From NCBI RefSeq assembly GCF_000377005.1, contig NZ_AQYB01000033.1, forward strand, positions 248,001-312,000: a DNA stretch of 64,000 nt. The letters run 5' to 3'. The notes beneath the pieces are model-generated. The model did no database searches, was not told where the DNA came from, and was given only the letters and a program-made list of their open reading frames with translations. This document shows, one piece after another, positions 9,228 through 19,386 of the stretch (its first letter is position 1; every line of letters begins with the position of its first letter). This DNA comes from Streptococcus minor DSM 17118. GTDB lineage: Bacteria > Bacillota > Bacilli > Lactobacillales > Streptococcaceae. A program made the translations under genes and the position numbers.

Positions 9228-10365
9228 TGCGTTCCTCCTCAATGGCATTGATCAGACCATCTTCCACTTCCTCGACTTCTACGTATTCTTCGATACGGGC
9301 GTCAAATTCTTCTTCTGTTTCATTGAGACGCATGATATGGATATCTTCTGGTTCAAAGTCCAGTCCAATCACCTCTCCTTCAATCGCTTTACGGGTGGAG
9401 TGAATCATCCACTCATTCCCCAATTCATCGTAAGCGATAATTTCATAATGCACACCCCGGAAAAGCTGAGTATCTACCTTCACTTGTAGTTTTCCTTCTT
9501 CTGGAAGGGTAATCCGTAAATCTTCAGGACGAATCACTACTTCGATGGGTTCATTTGGTCGCATACCGCCATCGACTGCTTCAAAACGTTTACCGTTGAA
9601 TTCTACCAAGTAATCCTCAATCATGGTTCCTGGCAGAATATTAGATTCTCCGATAAAGGTCGCAACGAAGTGATTGATTGGCTCATCGTAGATATCTACT
9701 GGTGTACCTGACTGGACAATTTCCCCATCATTCATGACAAAAATCCAGTCAGACATAGCCAAGGCTTCTTCTTGATCGTGAGTGACAAAGACAAAGGTAA
9801 TGCCCAGACGTTGTTGCAATTCACGTAATTCATACTGCATTTCTGTCCGTAATTTCAAGTCCAGAGCCGAAAGCGGTTCATCCAGTAAAACAACTCGTGG
9901 CTGATTGATAATAGCACGAGCGATGGCTACACGCTGGCGCTGCCCGCCAGAAAGTTTCCGAATAGAACGTTTTTCGAAACCTTCCAGTCGCACCATTTTC
10001 AGGGCTTCAGCGACTCGTTGATGGATTTCAGACTTCTCTAGTTTACGCAACTTTAGGGGGAAAGCTACATTTTCAAAAACAGTCATATGTGGAAAAAGAG
10101 CATAGGACTGGAAAACAGTGTGGACATCACGTTTATTGGTTGGTACATCATTGATACGCTCACCGTCTAGGTAAATATCACCTGAGGTTGCATCGAGCAA
10201 TCCAGCAATAATATTTAAAATAGTTGACTTACCAGAACCTGATGCTCCTAGCAGGGTATAAAATTTCCCTTCTTCCAACTCAAAGTTAATATTTTTCAAT
10301 ACAGTTGTCCCACTGTCTTCGAAGACTTTCGTCACATCCTTAAATTCAATAATTGGTTTTTTCAA
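9211..10365 (-). CDS. potA: Spermidine/putrescine ABC transporter ATPase PotA
   Basis: 384 residues. Walker A GASGSGKS (about residue 39), signature [14 protein letters not shown] (about 137), Walker [13 protein letters not shown] with the catalytic glutamate, and switch histidine in [10 protein letters not shown]-terminal TOBE domain follows (from about residue 270), as usual for PotA. An acidic tail ([19 protein letters not shown]...) extends beyond it and overlaps potB. Energises polyamine uptake; first gene of potABCD. Confidence 0.96.
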   Translation of the reverse strand: MKKPIIEFKDVTKVFEDSGTTVLKNINFELEEGKFYTLLGASGSGKSTILNIIAGLLDATSGDIYLDGERINDVPTNKRDVHTVFQSYALFPHMTVFENVAFPLKLRKLEKSEIHQRVAEALKMVRLEGFEKRSIRKLSGGQRQRVAIARAIINQPRVVLLDEPLSALDLKLRTEMQYELRELQQRLGITFVFVTHDQEEALAMSDWIFVMNDGEIVQSGTPVDIYDEPINHFVATFIGESNILPGTMIEDYLVEFNGKRFEAVDGGMRPNEPIEVVIRPEDLRITLPEEGKLQVKVDTQLFRGVHYEIIAYDELGNEWMIHSTRKAIEGEVIGLDFEPEDIHIMRLNETEEEFDARIEEYVEVEEVEDGLINAIEEERNEENL

Positions 10366-10524
10366 TTCTCATAAATTCCTTCTTTAGGTAAAATTACAGA
10401 TTGAGGCTCTGTTAGGCCTTTTACACCTCTTGGACAGAAAATATGTCCTCGCTACCCGAAACGATAGGCTTCACCCCCTTAAAATAAGATACAAGCTGAG
10501 ATGGCTTGTATTCTTTTTACCTTA
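10366..10524 (-). promoter_or_regulatory. murB-potA spacer with terminator-like hairpin and structured leader
   Basis: The 159 bases between murB and potA hold, in transcription order, ATACAAGC-CATCTCA-GCTTGTAT followed by CTTATTTT (10489-10512, a terminator for murB or an attenuator), then GGACA-TATTTTC-TGTCC (10432-10448), and a region bounded by GAGG...CCTC containing GGCC. AAGGAATTT lies before the potA start. I see no convincing promoter of its own, so potABCD may depend on read-through from murB. Confidence 0.5.
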
Positions 10525-11421
10525 TCAATAATCTCCAAGGATACGGACTTCCCGTTCCAGAGTTACTCCAGAATGTTCTTTTACCTCTTTGATAACATGG
10601 CCAATCAACTGCTCATAATCTGTAGCTGTCCCATTATCTACATTGATCATAAATCCAGCATGTTTTTCTGAAACTTCCACCCCACCGATGCGATGTCCTT
10701 TGAGCCCTGCTTCCATAATCAACTGACCTGCAAAATGGCCTAGGGGACGCTTAAAGACAGAACCACAGGATGGGTATTCAAGTGGCTGTTTGAGTTGGCG
10801 TAAATGGGTCAGACGGTCCATTTCTTGTTTAATAGCCAGATGATTCCCCGGTTTAAGAGCGAATTTGGCAGAAAGTACAATTGCGCCATTTTCCTGTAAG
10901 ATAGACGAACGATAGCCAAAGCGAAGCTCACGATTGTCTAGCGTAACTACATAGCCAGCAGGCGTCAAAATTTGGGCAGAAACCAAAATATGGGCTACTT
11001 CTCCCCCATAGGCACCTGCATTCATAAAGACTGCCCCGCCGATGCTTCCTGGAATCCCAGAAGCAAATTCAAAACCTGTCAAAGAATGAAAGAGAGCAAT
11101 TCCTGTCGTCTCAATCAAATTAGCTCCTGCCTCTGCTTCAATGGTATAACCCGAAACAGTTACGGAGTTTAGTTTATCCATTCGAATCACAAAACCTCGG
11201 ATGCCACCATCACGCACGATGATATTGCTGGAATTCCCAAGAACCATCCAATCGATGGCTTCACGATTAGCAAACTCTACTATACGCACTAACTCATAAC
11301 GATTACGAGGAAAAGCGAGGTAGTCAACTGGCCCCCCCACTTTGGTATATGTATAGTCCTTCAAAGGCTCATCGAAACGAATGTCAATCCCTTCCAATTC
11401 TTGCCGAATTTTTTCTTTCAT
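10525..11421 (-). CDS. murB: UDP-N-acetylenolpyruvoylglucosamine reductase
   Basis: About 298 residues. MurB reduces UDP-GlcNAc-enolpyruvate to UDP-MurNAc with NADPH, the second committed step of peptidoglycan precursor synthesis. The FAD-binding part shows [27 protein letters not shown], and [20 protein letters not shown]. The substrate part shows [11 protein letters not shown], with the active-site serine, and [12 protein letters not shown]. The start is uncertain: [11 protein letters not shown] at 11421 fits family length, an ATG four codons earlier (11433) is possible, and neither has a strong ribosome site. A TATAAT box (TTTGATATAAT) lies about 40 bases upstream. Confidence 0.95.
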   Translation of the reverse strand: MKEKIRQELEGIDIRFDEPLKDYTYTKVGGPVDYLAFPRNRYELVRIVEFANREAIDWMVLGNSSNIIVRDGGIRGFVIRMDKLNSVTVSGYTIEAEAGANLIETTGIALFHSLTGFEFASGIPGSIGGAVFMNAGAYGGEVAHILVSAQILTPAGYVVTLDNRELRFGYRSSILQENGAIVLSAKFALKPGNHLAIKQEMDRLTHLRQLKQPLEYPSCGSVFKRPLGHFAGQLIMEAGLKGHRIGGVEVSEKHAGFMINVDNGTATDYEQLIGHVIKEVKEHSGVTLEREVRILGDY

Positions 11422-11516
11422 CTCTAATCTCATTTCAATTTATAAAATACAGTCTATTATATCAAAAAACTATCAATATAGCTAGATATAAAGGATAAAA
11501 AGAATAGAGTAGAAAA

Positions 11517-11548
11517 CCAAAACACCTCCTGATTGTTCAGAAGATGCT
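11517..11548 (-). terminator. Terminator of hom-thrB
   Basis: Minus strand CATCTTCTGA-ACAA-TCAGGAGGTG followed by TTTTGGTTTT, a 10-bp stem with two G-U pairs just after the thrB stop. Confidence 0.75.
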
Positions 11549-11553
11549 TGATG

Positions 11554-12417
11554 TTATTTTTCAACAAAAATTCCTCTTGTATCAACTGTTAGGGGGCAAA
11601 TTTGTCCATCAAACTTTTTAGCTTCTAACTTGGCTACCATTTCATCCAATTTGTCCTCTGGAAGCAAGGTCATAACTGTTGGTCCAGCACCAGAGAGATA
11701 GGTCGCGTAGGCACCTACTTCCTTGGCTAATTGCTTAATTGGATAAAACTCCGGAATCAGGCGCTGTCTAAATTGCTCATGAAACATATCTGATTCAATA
11801 GCTTTACCTGCTGTCACCATATCTCCCTTCATCAAAGCTGCAATGGCGACATTGGCAATGGAACTGGCTGCAACTGCCTTCTTGTAGGATAGTTGATTTG
11901 GAAGAACCCCACGGCTTTCGCTAGTTCTCAGCGGATAATTTGGTATGAAAGCAAGAAAGGCTACATCAGGAAAGTCTGTCACAATGCTAGACACGTCCTT
12001 ATTCACATAGCTAGCAATGACTAAATTACCGAAAATAGCTGGTGCTACATTATCAGGATGCCCTTCAAATGTTGTTGCAAGCCGCAATTTTTCCTGATTG
12101 GAAAGTTGGAGATCTCCTAGTTGATTAGCCAACTCAATCCCAGCTACAATGACCGAACTAGATGACCCTAGACCACGTGCAAGAGGAATATCTGAAGTCA
12201 TCTTAATTCGGTGGGGTTGCAAATTTTTGTTGACCTTGAGAGCTGTTTTGATGAGAAGATTACGCTCATCACTTGGTACAAATTCCAAATTGTGCTCCAC
12301 AATCCACCTATCCGTTTTTTCTAGGATTTCGATGGTTAAATACTTGGATAGAGCTACACCAACCGAATCAAAACCTGGTCCGATATTAGCACTAGTTGCA
12401 GGTACTGTAATTTTCAT
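11554..12417 (-). CDS. thrB: Homoserine kinase
   Basis: 287 residues from [17 protein letters not shown], the canonical GHMP-kinase beginning; the longer frame from 12495 lies inside hom. The ATP-binding glycine-rich loop is [15 protein letters not shown] (about residues 79-93), and the C-terminal GHMP motif is [12 protein letters not shown]. It phosphorylates homoserine in threonine synthesis. The start follows the hom stop by one base, so the two genes form a coupled operon. Threonine synthase (thrC) is not in the window. Confidence 0.96.
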   Translation of the reverse strand: MKITVPATSANIGPGFDSVGVALSKYLTIEILEKTDRWIVEHNLEFVPSDERNLLIKTALKVNKNLQPHRIKMTSDIPLARGLGSSSSVIVAGIELANQLGDLQLSNQEKLRLATTFEGHPDNVAPAIFGNLVIASYVNKDVSSIVTDFPDVAFLAFIPNYPLRTSESRGVLPNQLSYKKAVAASSIANVAIAALMKGDMVTAGKAIESDMFHEQFRQRLIPEFYPIKQLAKEVGAYATYLSGAGPTVMTLLPEDKLDEMVAKLEAKKFDGQICPLTVDTRGIFVEK

Positions 12418-12418
12418 C

Positions 12419-13705
12419 TTAGTCCCCCAAAACCTTGAAGATATTAGAAACTTGGAACTCTTGTGATTCCTCCAATTGCTTGGTGACATGTTCAAGCTGG
12501 GTCTTGCTCATCGAATGAGTGACGATAACTAGGCGAGCTTCCTTTTCATCTGTTGGTCGTTGGAGAATTTGCTTGAAAGAAATGGCTTGAGCATTAAAAA
12601 TTTCAGCCAAGCGAAGCATTTTCCCTTGAACATCTGGTGTTAAAATAGAAAAGTAATAATCACTCCGTACATCTTCTGCAGTTGCTAGCTGAAGTGGACG
12701 TGAAAATTCATTGAAGTCCTTGCCAATCGTGTTGTCTTTCAGACGACGAACTATACGAATAATATCTGCAGTTACACTGGCTGCAGTTGGTTTTTGACCA
12801 GCACCAGGTCCATAAAACATGGATTCACCAATGCCAATCGACTCGACAAAAACTGCATTCATAACGCCATTAACACTTGCGAGTGGGTGAGCTTTTGGTA
12901 AAAAGGTTGGTGAAACTTCAGCAGAGATCCCTGATGGTGTTTCTTGAATATCACCGACCAACTTAATGACATAGCCTAACTCTTGAGCGACTGCTACATC
13001 TTCAGGAGTAATCCCTGAAATCCCTTTGTGACGAACATGCTCAAAATCAATGGTCATACCAAAGGCAAACTGACTTAGAATCACCGCCTTGTACGCCGCA
13101 TCGATTCCTTCAACATCATTGGTTGGATCACTTTCAGCATAACCTAATTCTTGGGCTGTCTTCAGCGCCTTTTCATAAGTCCAACCCTCGTCTACCATTT
13201 TTGTCATCATGAAATTGGAAGTACCGTTGAGGACACCCATGATACGCGTGATTTTATCGGAAGCAAAAGAGTTTGCTAGAGTCCGCAAGATAGGAATACC
13301 GCCTGCTACCGCTGCCTCATAATAGAGGGCAACGCCATTTTCCTTAGCAATCGTTCGTAACTCACTACCATGTACAGCCAGCAAATCCTTATTAGCTGTT
13401 ACTACATGTTTTTTAGCCTGAAGCGCACGAGTGATAAAGGTTTTTGCAGGCTCTATACGCCCCATCAGTTCTACTACAATAGCAATTTCTTCATCCAAAA
13501 TAATCTCATCAATATCCGTGACAAAGTTATAAACATGTCCCTCAGCTAAGAGGCGAGATTTTTCTGCCTCATCTCTGACTAATACCTTAGCTATTTCGAT
13601 GTCATCCTGGGCAGCCTGTTTAATTTTTCCAGCGTTTTCTCTCAATAAAAATGGTACACCGCTGGCTACTGTACCAAATCCCAATAATCCAATCTTTACC
13701 GTCAT
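12419..13705 (-). CDS. hom: Homoserine dehydrogenase
   Basis: 428 residues. N-terminal NAD(P)-binding fold with [12 protein letters not shown]; catalytic domain with [32 protein letters not shown] and [15 protein letters not shown]. The C-terminal 80 residues ([20 protein letters not shown]...) form an ACT domain, the usual site of threonine feedback. Reduces aspartate semialdehyde to homoserine; asd and dapA, acting just before this branch point, are at 37.7-39.8 kb. Confidence 0.96.
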   Translation of the reverse strand: MTVKIGLLGFGTVASGVPFLLRENAGKIKQAAQDDIEIAKVLVRDEAEKSRLLAEGHVYNFVTDIDEIILDEEIAIVVELMGRIEPAKTFITRALQAKKHVVTANKDLLAVHGSELRTIAKENGVALYYEAAVAGGIPILRTLANSFASDKITRIMGVLNGTSNFMMTKMVDEGWTYEKALKTAQELGYAESDPTNDVEGIDAAYKAVILSQFAFGMTIDFEHVRHKGISGITPEDVAVAQELGYVIKLVGDIQETPSGISAEVSPTFLPKAHPLASVNGVMNAVFVESIGIGESMFYGPGAGQKPTAASVTADIIRIVRRLKDNTIGKDFNEFSRPLQLATAEDVRSDYYFSILTPDVQGKMLRLAEIFNAQAISFKQILQRPTDEKEARLVIVTHSMSKTQLEHVTKQLEESQEFQVSNIFKVLGD

Positions 13706-13832
13706 GATGACTCCTTTTTGAAATACAATTTTTTACTATTATACCAAATTTTCAGATAATTTTCCAAAGATTTTTTGATATAATAAAATAAGTATAAACA
13801 TTATAGAAATTGCCGTATTAAAGGAGGAAGTG
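13706..13832. promoter_or_regulatory. Divergent promoter region between hom and the deacetylase gene
   Basis: On the minus strand TTGGAA and an extended -10 TGGTATAAT face hom. On the plus strand TGATATAAT (extended -10, about 13772-13780) faces the deacetylase gene, followed by AAAGGAGGAAG before its start. The two promoters overlap across about 60 bases, so their firing may interfere. Confidence 0.65.
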
Positions 13833-14801
13833 ATGGCTGTAAAAAAACATACCTCAAGTCATCGTAAATCAAGAATAGACAAGAAAGAGCTAGGTACCAT
13901 TATCCTGACAATCGTCATGTTTTTGGCACTCGTGGGCGGGCTAGTTTATTCTCGGAGTGATAGCTATCTTAATTTCCATAGAAAACCAAGTTCAAACACC
14001 CAACAGCCTCAAAAAGTCACCCATAGTCAAGAGGCTCCTCCTACTACAGAAGAATTAAAATCTTCTACAGAGGAAGACTCCTCAGCTCCTTCAACCAATA
14101 TAGTATGGGAAAAACAAGAGGCGCCTGTCCATCTTCCAATCCTTATGTATCACGCAATTCATGTCATGGCACCCGGGGAAGAAGCAAATGCCAATCTGAT
14201 TGTGGATCCGACCACTTTTGAAAGTCATCTTCAAGCCCTTCAGCAAGCTGGTTATTATGCTGTGTCTCCAGAAGAAGCATACAAGATTCTGACTGAAAAT
14301 GTCCTTCCAAAAGGTAAGAAAGCTGTTTGGTTAACATTTGATGATAGCCTGTGGGACTTCTATGATATTGCTTATCCTCTTCTCAAACAATATCAAATGA
14401 AAGCGACAAATAATGTTATCACAGGTACTGTTGGACAAGAAGCAAATCTGAGCTTAGAAGAGATGCAAGAAATGAAATTGAACGGTATCTCTCTACAAGG
14501 CCACACGGTCACTCATCCACCTTTGGGCAGTACAGATCCAATTCAGCAAAATACTGAGTTGGCAGAATCAAAGAGCTACCTCGATAACAATCTAGGTCAA
14601 GATACCATTTCCTTTGCTTACCCATCAGGAAGTTTTACTGAAGAGACTATCGCTATCGCAGAAAGAAATAACTTCAAAATGGCTCTAACAACCAACGAAG
14701 GTCTTGCTTCTGCGGCTAATGGACTCCTATCACTCAATCGTGTTCGTGTCCTACCATCAATGACTGGCGAACTCCTACTTCAAACCATTGCAACCGAATA
14801 A
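13833..14801 (+). CDS. Membrane-anchored polysaccharide deacetylase (NodB/PgdA-type)
   Basis: 322 residues. A short basic cytoplasmic tail, one membrane segment (about residues 26-41), a Ser/Thr/Pro-rich linker to about residue 95, and then a NodB-homology domain. The catalytic motifs are readable: VWLTFDDSLWD (general-base Asp and metal Asp), GHTVTHP (metal histidines) and FAYPSGSF. The expected reaction is removal of acetyl groups from wall sugars, which often gives lysozyme resistance. It is shorter than pneumococcal PgdA (about 460 residues) and lacks that protein's N-terminal domains. GTG at 13830 and ATG at 13833 are adjacent possible starts; AGGAGG fits either. Confidence 0.88.
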   Translation: MAVKKHTSSHRKSRIDKKELGTIILTIVMFLALVGGLVYSRSDSYLNFHRKPSSNTQQPQKVTHSQEAPPTTEELKSSTEEDSSAPSTNIVWEKQEAPVHLPILMYHAIHVMAPGEEANANLIVDPTTFESHLQALQQAGYYAVSPEEAYKILTENVLPKGKKAVWLTFDDSLWDFYDIAYPLLKQYQMKATNNVITGTVGQEANLSLEEMQEMKLNGISLQGHTVTHPPLGSTDPIQQNTELAESKSYLDNNLGQDTISFAYPSGSFTEETIAIAERNNFKMALTTNEGLASAANGLLSLNRVRVLPSMTGELLLQTIATE

Positions 14802-14824
14802 CAATAAAATACAATCATCTGCAT

Positions 14825-14860
14825 TCAAAACCAGCCTTTCTAAGCGCTGGTTTTTTCTGG
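14825..14860 (+). terminator. Terminator of the deacetylase gene
   Basis: AAACCAGC-CTTTCTAAGC-GCTGGTTTTTTC: GC-containing stem followed by a U-run on the plus strand. Confidence 0.8.
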
Positions 14861-14909
14861 TTCACCATTTGACTGCTTAGGATCATACATGCTATTGTAA
14901 TGTAAAACA

Positions 14910-14940
14910 CGAGAAAAGCCCGATATTCGGGCTTTTTGTC
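14910..14940 (-). terminator. Terminator of the glp operon (possibly bidirectional)
   Basis: Minus strand AAAAAGCCCGAATATCGGGCTTTTCTC: stem AAGCCCGA/TCGGGCTT directly behind the last small membrane gene; the plus strand reads GGGCTTTTTG and could also terminate. Confidence 0.8.
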
Positions 14941-15275
14941 TATAAGATAAAGGATAGAATGAGTCCCCCAAGTAGACCTCCTACGATTGCAGCTAAGATA
15001 TTGGTTGTAGCTTTATGGGCCTTAGCACCGCGTGCCACAGATGCTACAAACACCCCTACACCTGCTGCAAGTCCCATATCTACCCAGGCATCCCCTGACT
15101 GCGTCATCAGTCCAACTCCGTGGTTCAAAGTCCAAATCGTTCCGACAATCATAGCTGCTGCTACCCAGCCTCCGATTGGTCCCCAATACTCAACCATTTT
15201 TCCCCACATCAATCGAATCGTAAATGGAAAGATAAAAGCTCCTACTACTGTTGCTATTGCTTGTTGTACTGTCAT
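14940..15275 (-). CDS. Small membrane protein, putative glycerol transporter subunit (Lin0367-like)
   Basis: 111 residues from MTVQQAIATVVGAF; AAGGAGAAAAAT precedes this start, and the longer frame from 15332 lacks support. About four hydrophobic segments, with the polar signature GPIGGWVAAAMIVGTIWTLNH between helices 1-2 and a QSGDAWVDMGLAAG loop. It shares the pattern W.xNH...G-L...(S/A)-D-S/A-A-W/F-V-D-M-G-L with its upstream neighbour, so the two are distant paralogues. From memory of annotation names, this matches the Lin0367 family described as a putative glycerol transporter subunit; I could not confirm it. Position last in glpK-glpO supports a role in glycerol uptake. Confidence 0.7.
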   Translation of the reverse strand: MTVQQAIATVVGAFIFPFTIRLMWGKMVEYWGPIGGWVAAAMIVGTIWTLNHGVGLMTQSGDAWVDMGLAAGVGVFVASVARGAKAHKATTNILAAIVGGLLGGLILSFIL

Positions 15276-15285
15276 ATTTTTCTCC

Positions 15286-15639
15286 TTAATCTTTTTCCAT
15301 ATCTTCTTCAATTTTAGCGGCAAATAAACCACCGAGAACTGCTCCTAGGACAACCAATAATATAGTTGGTACAGAGTCCATTACTGTTGAAAAACCATTC
15401 ATAAAAGCATCTCTAAAGATACCACATAGGGCAATTCCAAGTCCCATATCAACAAAAGCTGAATCTGAATCGTGTTTTATGAGGCCCAAATAGTGGTTCA
15501 TAAACCACATAGGTCCAATAATAATCAGAGCTGCAAAATAGCCTCCTGCAATGCCATAGGCGGTTGCAAATGCTCCCCAAACGCTCATGACAATCATTCC
15601 AGCAATCATATAGCCTAGCGTTGAACGTACAAATTTCAT
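15286..15639 (-). CDS. Small membrane protein, putative glycerol transporter subunit (Lin0368-like)
   Basis: 117 residues with about four membrane segments: MKFVRSTLGYMIAGMIVM..., GGYFAALIIIGPMWFMNHYLGL, DSAFVDMGLGIALCGIF and PTILLVVLGAVLGGLFA, and a charged tail EEDMEKD. AAAGGAGAATTTA precedes the ATG. It is paralogous in layout to the next gene (shared W-F/T-M/L-N-H and F/W-V-D-M-G-L motifs) and ends ten bases before it, so the two products probably form a complex. No aquaporin-type glycerol facilitator (paired NPA motifs) is present in this operon. Assignment to the Lin0368 family is from recalled annotation only. Confidence 0.7.
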   Translation of the reverse strand: MKFVRSTLGYMIAGMIVMSVWGAFATAYGIAGGYFAALIIIGPMWFMNHYLGLIKHDSDSAFVDMGLGIALCGIFRDAFMNGFSTVMDSVPTILLVVLGAVLGGLFAAKIEEDMEKD

Positions 15640-15686
15640 TAAATTCTCCTTTAATACTAATAAATAATATGTATAACGATGCTATT

Positions 15687-15720
15687 CTCTTGTCTAAATA
15701 TTTATCCTTTTAGACAAGAG
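15687..15720 (-). other. Perfect inverted repeat between glpO and the small membrane genes
   Basis: CTCTTGTCTAAA and TTTAGACAAGAG pair over 12 bp with a 10-base loop, in the 90-base gap after glpO. No U-run follows, so it looks more like an RNA stability or processing element, or a protein-binding palindrome, than a terminator. Confidence 0.7.
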
Positions 15721-15729
15721 AAGCTAGCT

Positions 15730-17556
15730 TTATTGTTTTAAATAAGTCAAATCGTTTTGATGAAGGGTCTCTGCCAATAATTGTTCCTGTTTAGCAAGCT
15801 CTTCTTCTGACCAACCATAGTAGGCTGCCATCTCTTTCAATATATCTGGTGCGACAGCATCCAACTGCTCACGCATAAAGAGCATATAATTGGTACGACG
15901 GAGAAGGTAATCCACAACTGTCAAGGCCATCTCTTCCTTCATAGCATAATGTAAAGAAAGGAGGTCGCGCACATTCAGATTTGAAACAGGCTCTACCTTA
16001 TGATACAAGGCAAATACTTTTGGTGCATTTGAACCATACAAGTTAGCTAGATACAGTGCATCATCGTACTGTAAGCCCTTCTTGACACCCAACTGGGCGA
16101 GATGTTCGATTTCTTCTGTCACATCTGCTGGATTCAATTCACCACCTGAAACTGGATAAGTTTTAGAGTTTACCAATTTGAAGCTTCGTCCATGCTCTTC
16201 TTTAAGGATACTTGCAACTTTCTCCAATGCTCCTTCTGCCATTTTACGGAAGTCTGTAATCTTACCTCCTGCAAGAGTTAATAGACCATTTTCATCACGA
16301 TCTAGGGCTGAACCACGAGAAACAGCAGATGGATCCAAGGTTTTTTCTGAAACACTACCTTCAAGATGTGTAATATCATGTTCTACATCATCACGACTCT
16401 TCTCATTGTTTAGATAAGCTTTTACAGTATCAATCAGGCTATTAAAACTTTCGTCGCTCAATTTGCCGTTGTTTCCACCGTTATAATCTGAGGCTCCATT
16501 ACCTGATAGAAGAGGACGAAGGCCTGCCCAACCGCTTTCGATATCATCCAAGGTCAAATTTGCGTCGGGGAAACGGTTGTTTACAATAGAGAGTAGATAG
16601 TCTACATCTTCTTGTGTAACAGTTGGATGGGCCAAATCACCAGTATAGTCTGTATCTGTTGTACCAAAATAGGTTTTGTTCTCACGTGGTAAGACAAAGA
16701 CCATTCGTCCATCTGCATGTCCTGTATCAAAATAAGTTGGTTGGGAAACAGATAAACGTGAGCTATCTACAACAAGGTGAACACCCTTTGTCGGACGCAT
16801 TTGTAGGACTCCAGATCCTTCACCACCAAGGTTACGAACCTCATCACTCCATGGTCCAGTTGTATTGATAACCAAACGTGCTCGAATTTCAAATGTGCTA
16901 TCAGTCAACAAATCACGTGCTAGAATACCGATTACTTTACCGTTTTCATCTTTGATAAAGCGCTCTGCTTTCACATGACTTGCAATCAAGGCTCCATCTT
17001 TGGCAGCGCGCTTGATATTCTCAATCACTAGGCGGGCATCATTATTTCGGAAATCGAGATAGACACCGCCTCCAAGCAAACCTTCTTTTTTCAAGTGTGG
17101 AGCACGCTCTAGCACTTCTTCTTTAGTCAATACCTTATTTGCCAAGTCTGTATTATTGACACCAGCTAGCAAATCGTATAAATCCATCGCAACTTTTAGA
17201 CGGAAAAGACTGAAAGTGGAGCCTTCTTCATCATAAACTGGCAATAACATTGGATCTGGCTTAGGAATATGAGGTGCGATATTTTGCACCACAGCCCGTT
17301 CGGATACAGTGTCTGAAACTACCTCGACATCAAACTGTTTCAAGTAGCGAAGACCACCATGAACGAGTTTGGTAGAGCGGCTTGATGTTCCTTCTGCAAA
17401 GTCTTGCATCTCAATCAATCCTGTTTCCATACCACTTGCAGCAGCTTGTAATGCAACACCAGCACCAGTGATTCCTCCACCAATGATAAGGAGGTCTAAT
17501 TGTCTATCCTGCATTTTTTCAATCGCTAGGCGACGGGTTTCTTTTGAAAATTCCAT
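15730..17556 (-). CDS. glpO: Alpha-glycerophosphate oxidase, FAD-dependent
   Basis: 608 residues, the length of streptococcal GlpO rather than the shorter GlpD dehydrogenases. The FAD-binding motif LLIIGGGITGAGVALQAAASG is near residues 22-42, and SRSTKLVHGGLRYL follows at about 70. It oxidises glycerol 3-phosphate to dihydroxyacetone phosphate and, in streptococci and enterococci, passes electrons to oxygen giving hydrogen peroxide. The lactic-acid-bacterial oxidase insert is present (about residues 370-430, SGNGASDYNGGNNGKLSDES). It lies 20 bases behind glpK and is expected to share its promoter and cre control. Confidence 0.95.
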   Translation of the reverse strand: MEFSKETRRLAIEKMQDRQLDLLIIGGGITGAGVALQAAASGMETGLIEMQDFAEGTSSRSTKLVHGGLRYLKQFDVEVVSDTVSERAVVQNIAPHIPKPDPMLLPVYDEEGSTFSLFRLKVAMDLYDLLAGVNNTDLANKVLTKEEVLERAPHLKKEGLLGGGVYLDFRNNDARLVIENIKRAAKDGALIASHVKAERFIKDENGKVIGILARDLLTDSTFEIRARLVINTTGPWSDEVRNLGGEGSGVLQMRPTKGVHLVVDSSRLSVSQPTYFDTGHADGRMVFVLPRENKTYFGTTDTDYTGDLAHPTVTQEDVDYLLSIVNNRFPDANLTLDDIESGWAGLRPLLSGNGASDYNGGNNGKLSDESFNSLIDTVKAYLNNEKSRDDVEHDITHLEGSVSEKTLDPSAVSRGSALDRDENGLLTLAGGKITDFRKMAEGALEKVASILKEEHGRSFKLVNSKTYPVSGGELNPADVTEEIEHLAQLGVKKGLQYDDALYLANLYGSNAPKVFALYHKVEPVSNLNVRDLLSLHYAMKEEMALTVVDYLLRRTNYMLFMREQLDAVAPDILKEMAAYYGWSEEELAKQEQLLAETLHQNDLTYLKQ

Positions 17557-17576
17557 ACTATCACGCTTTCTGTTTC

Positions 17577-19148
<1,572 letters not shown>

Positions 19149-19272
19149 TTATTGTAATCTATTTTCTCTTTTCTTTCCTATCATTTTTTTATCAAATCAT
19201 AAAAAACTTGATACAAACTTGCTCAAACCCGCTTCAAATCAGCCATTCTATAAATGATTGCTATGAACAATT

Positions 19273-19302
19273 TCAAAAAGCTAGGTCACAATTCCTAGCT
19301 TC
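19273..19302 (-). terminator. Terminator of the Mga-like regulator transcript
   Basis: Minus strand AAGCTAGG-AATTGTGA-CCTAGCTT then TTTGAAA, about 85 bases downstream of the regulator stop codon. Confidence 0.75.
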
Positions 19303-19386
19303 TTTGATTCATGTTTTCCAATGCAATGCAACTATTGAAGACTGTCGAGGTATGTTCAGATGATAAGTACCTACCTCTTTCCATCG

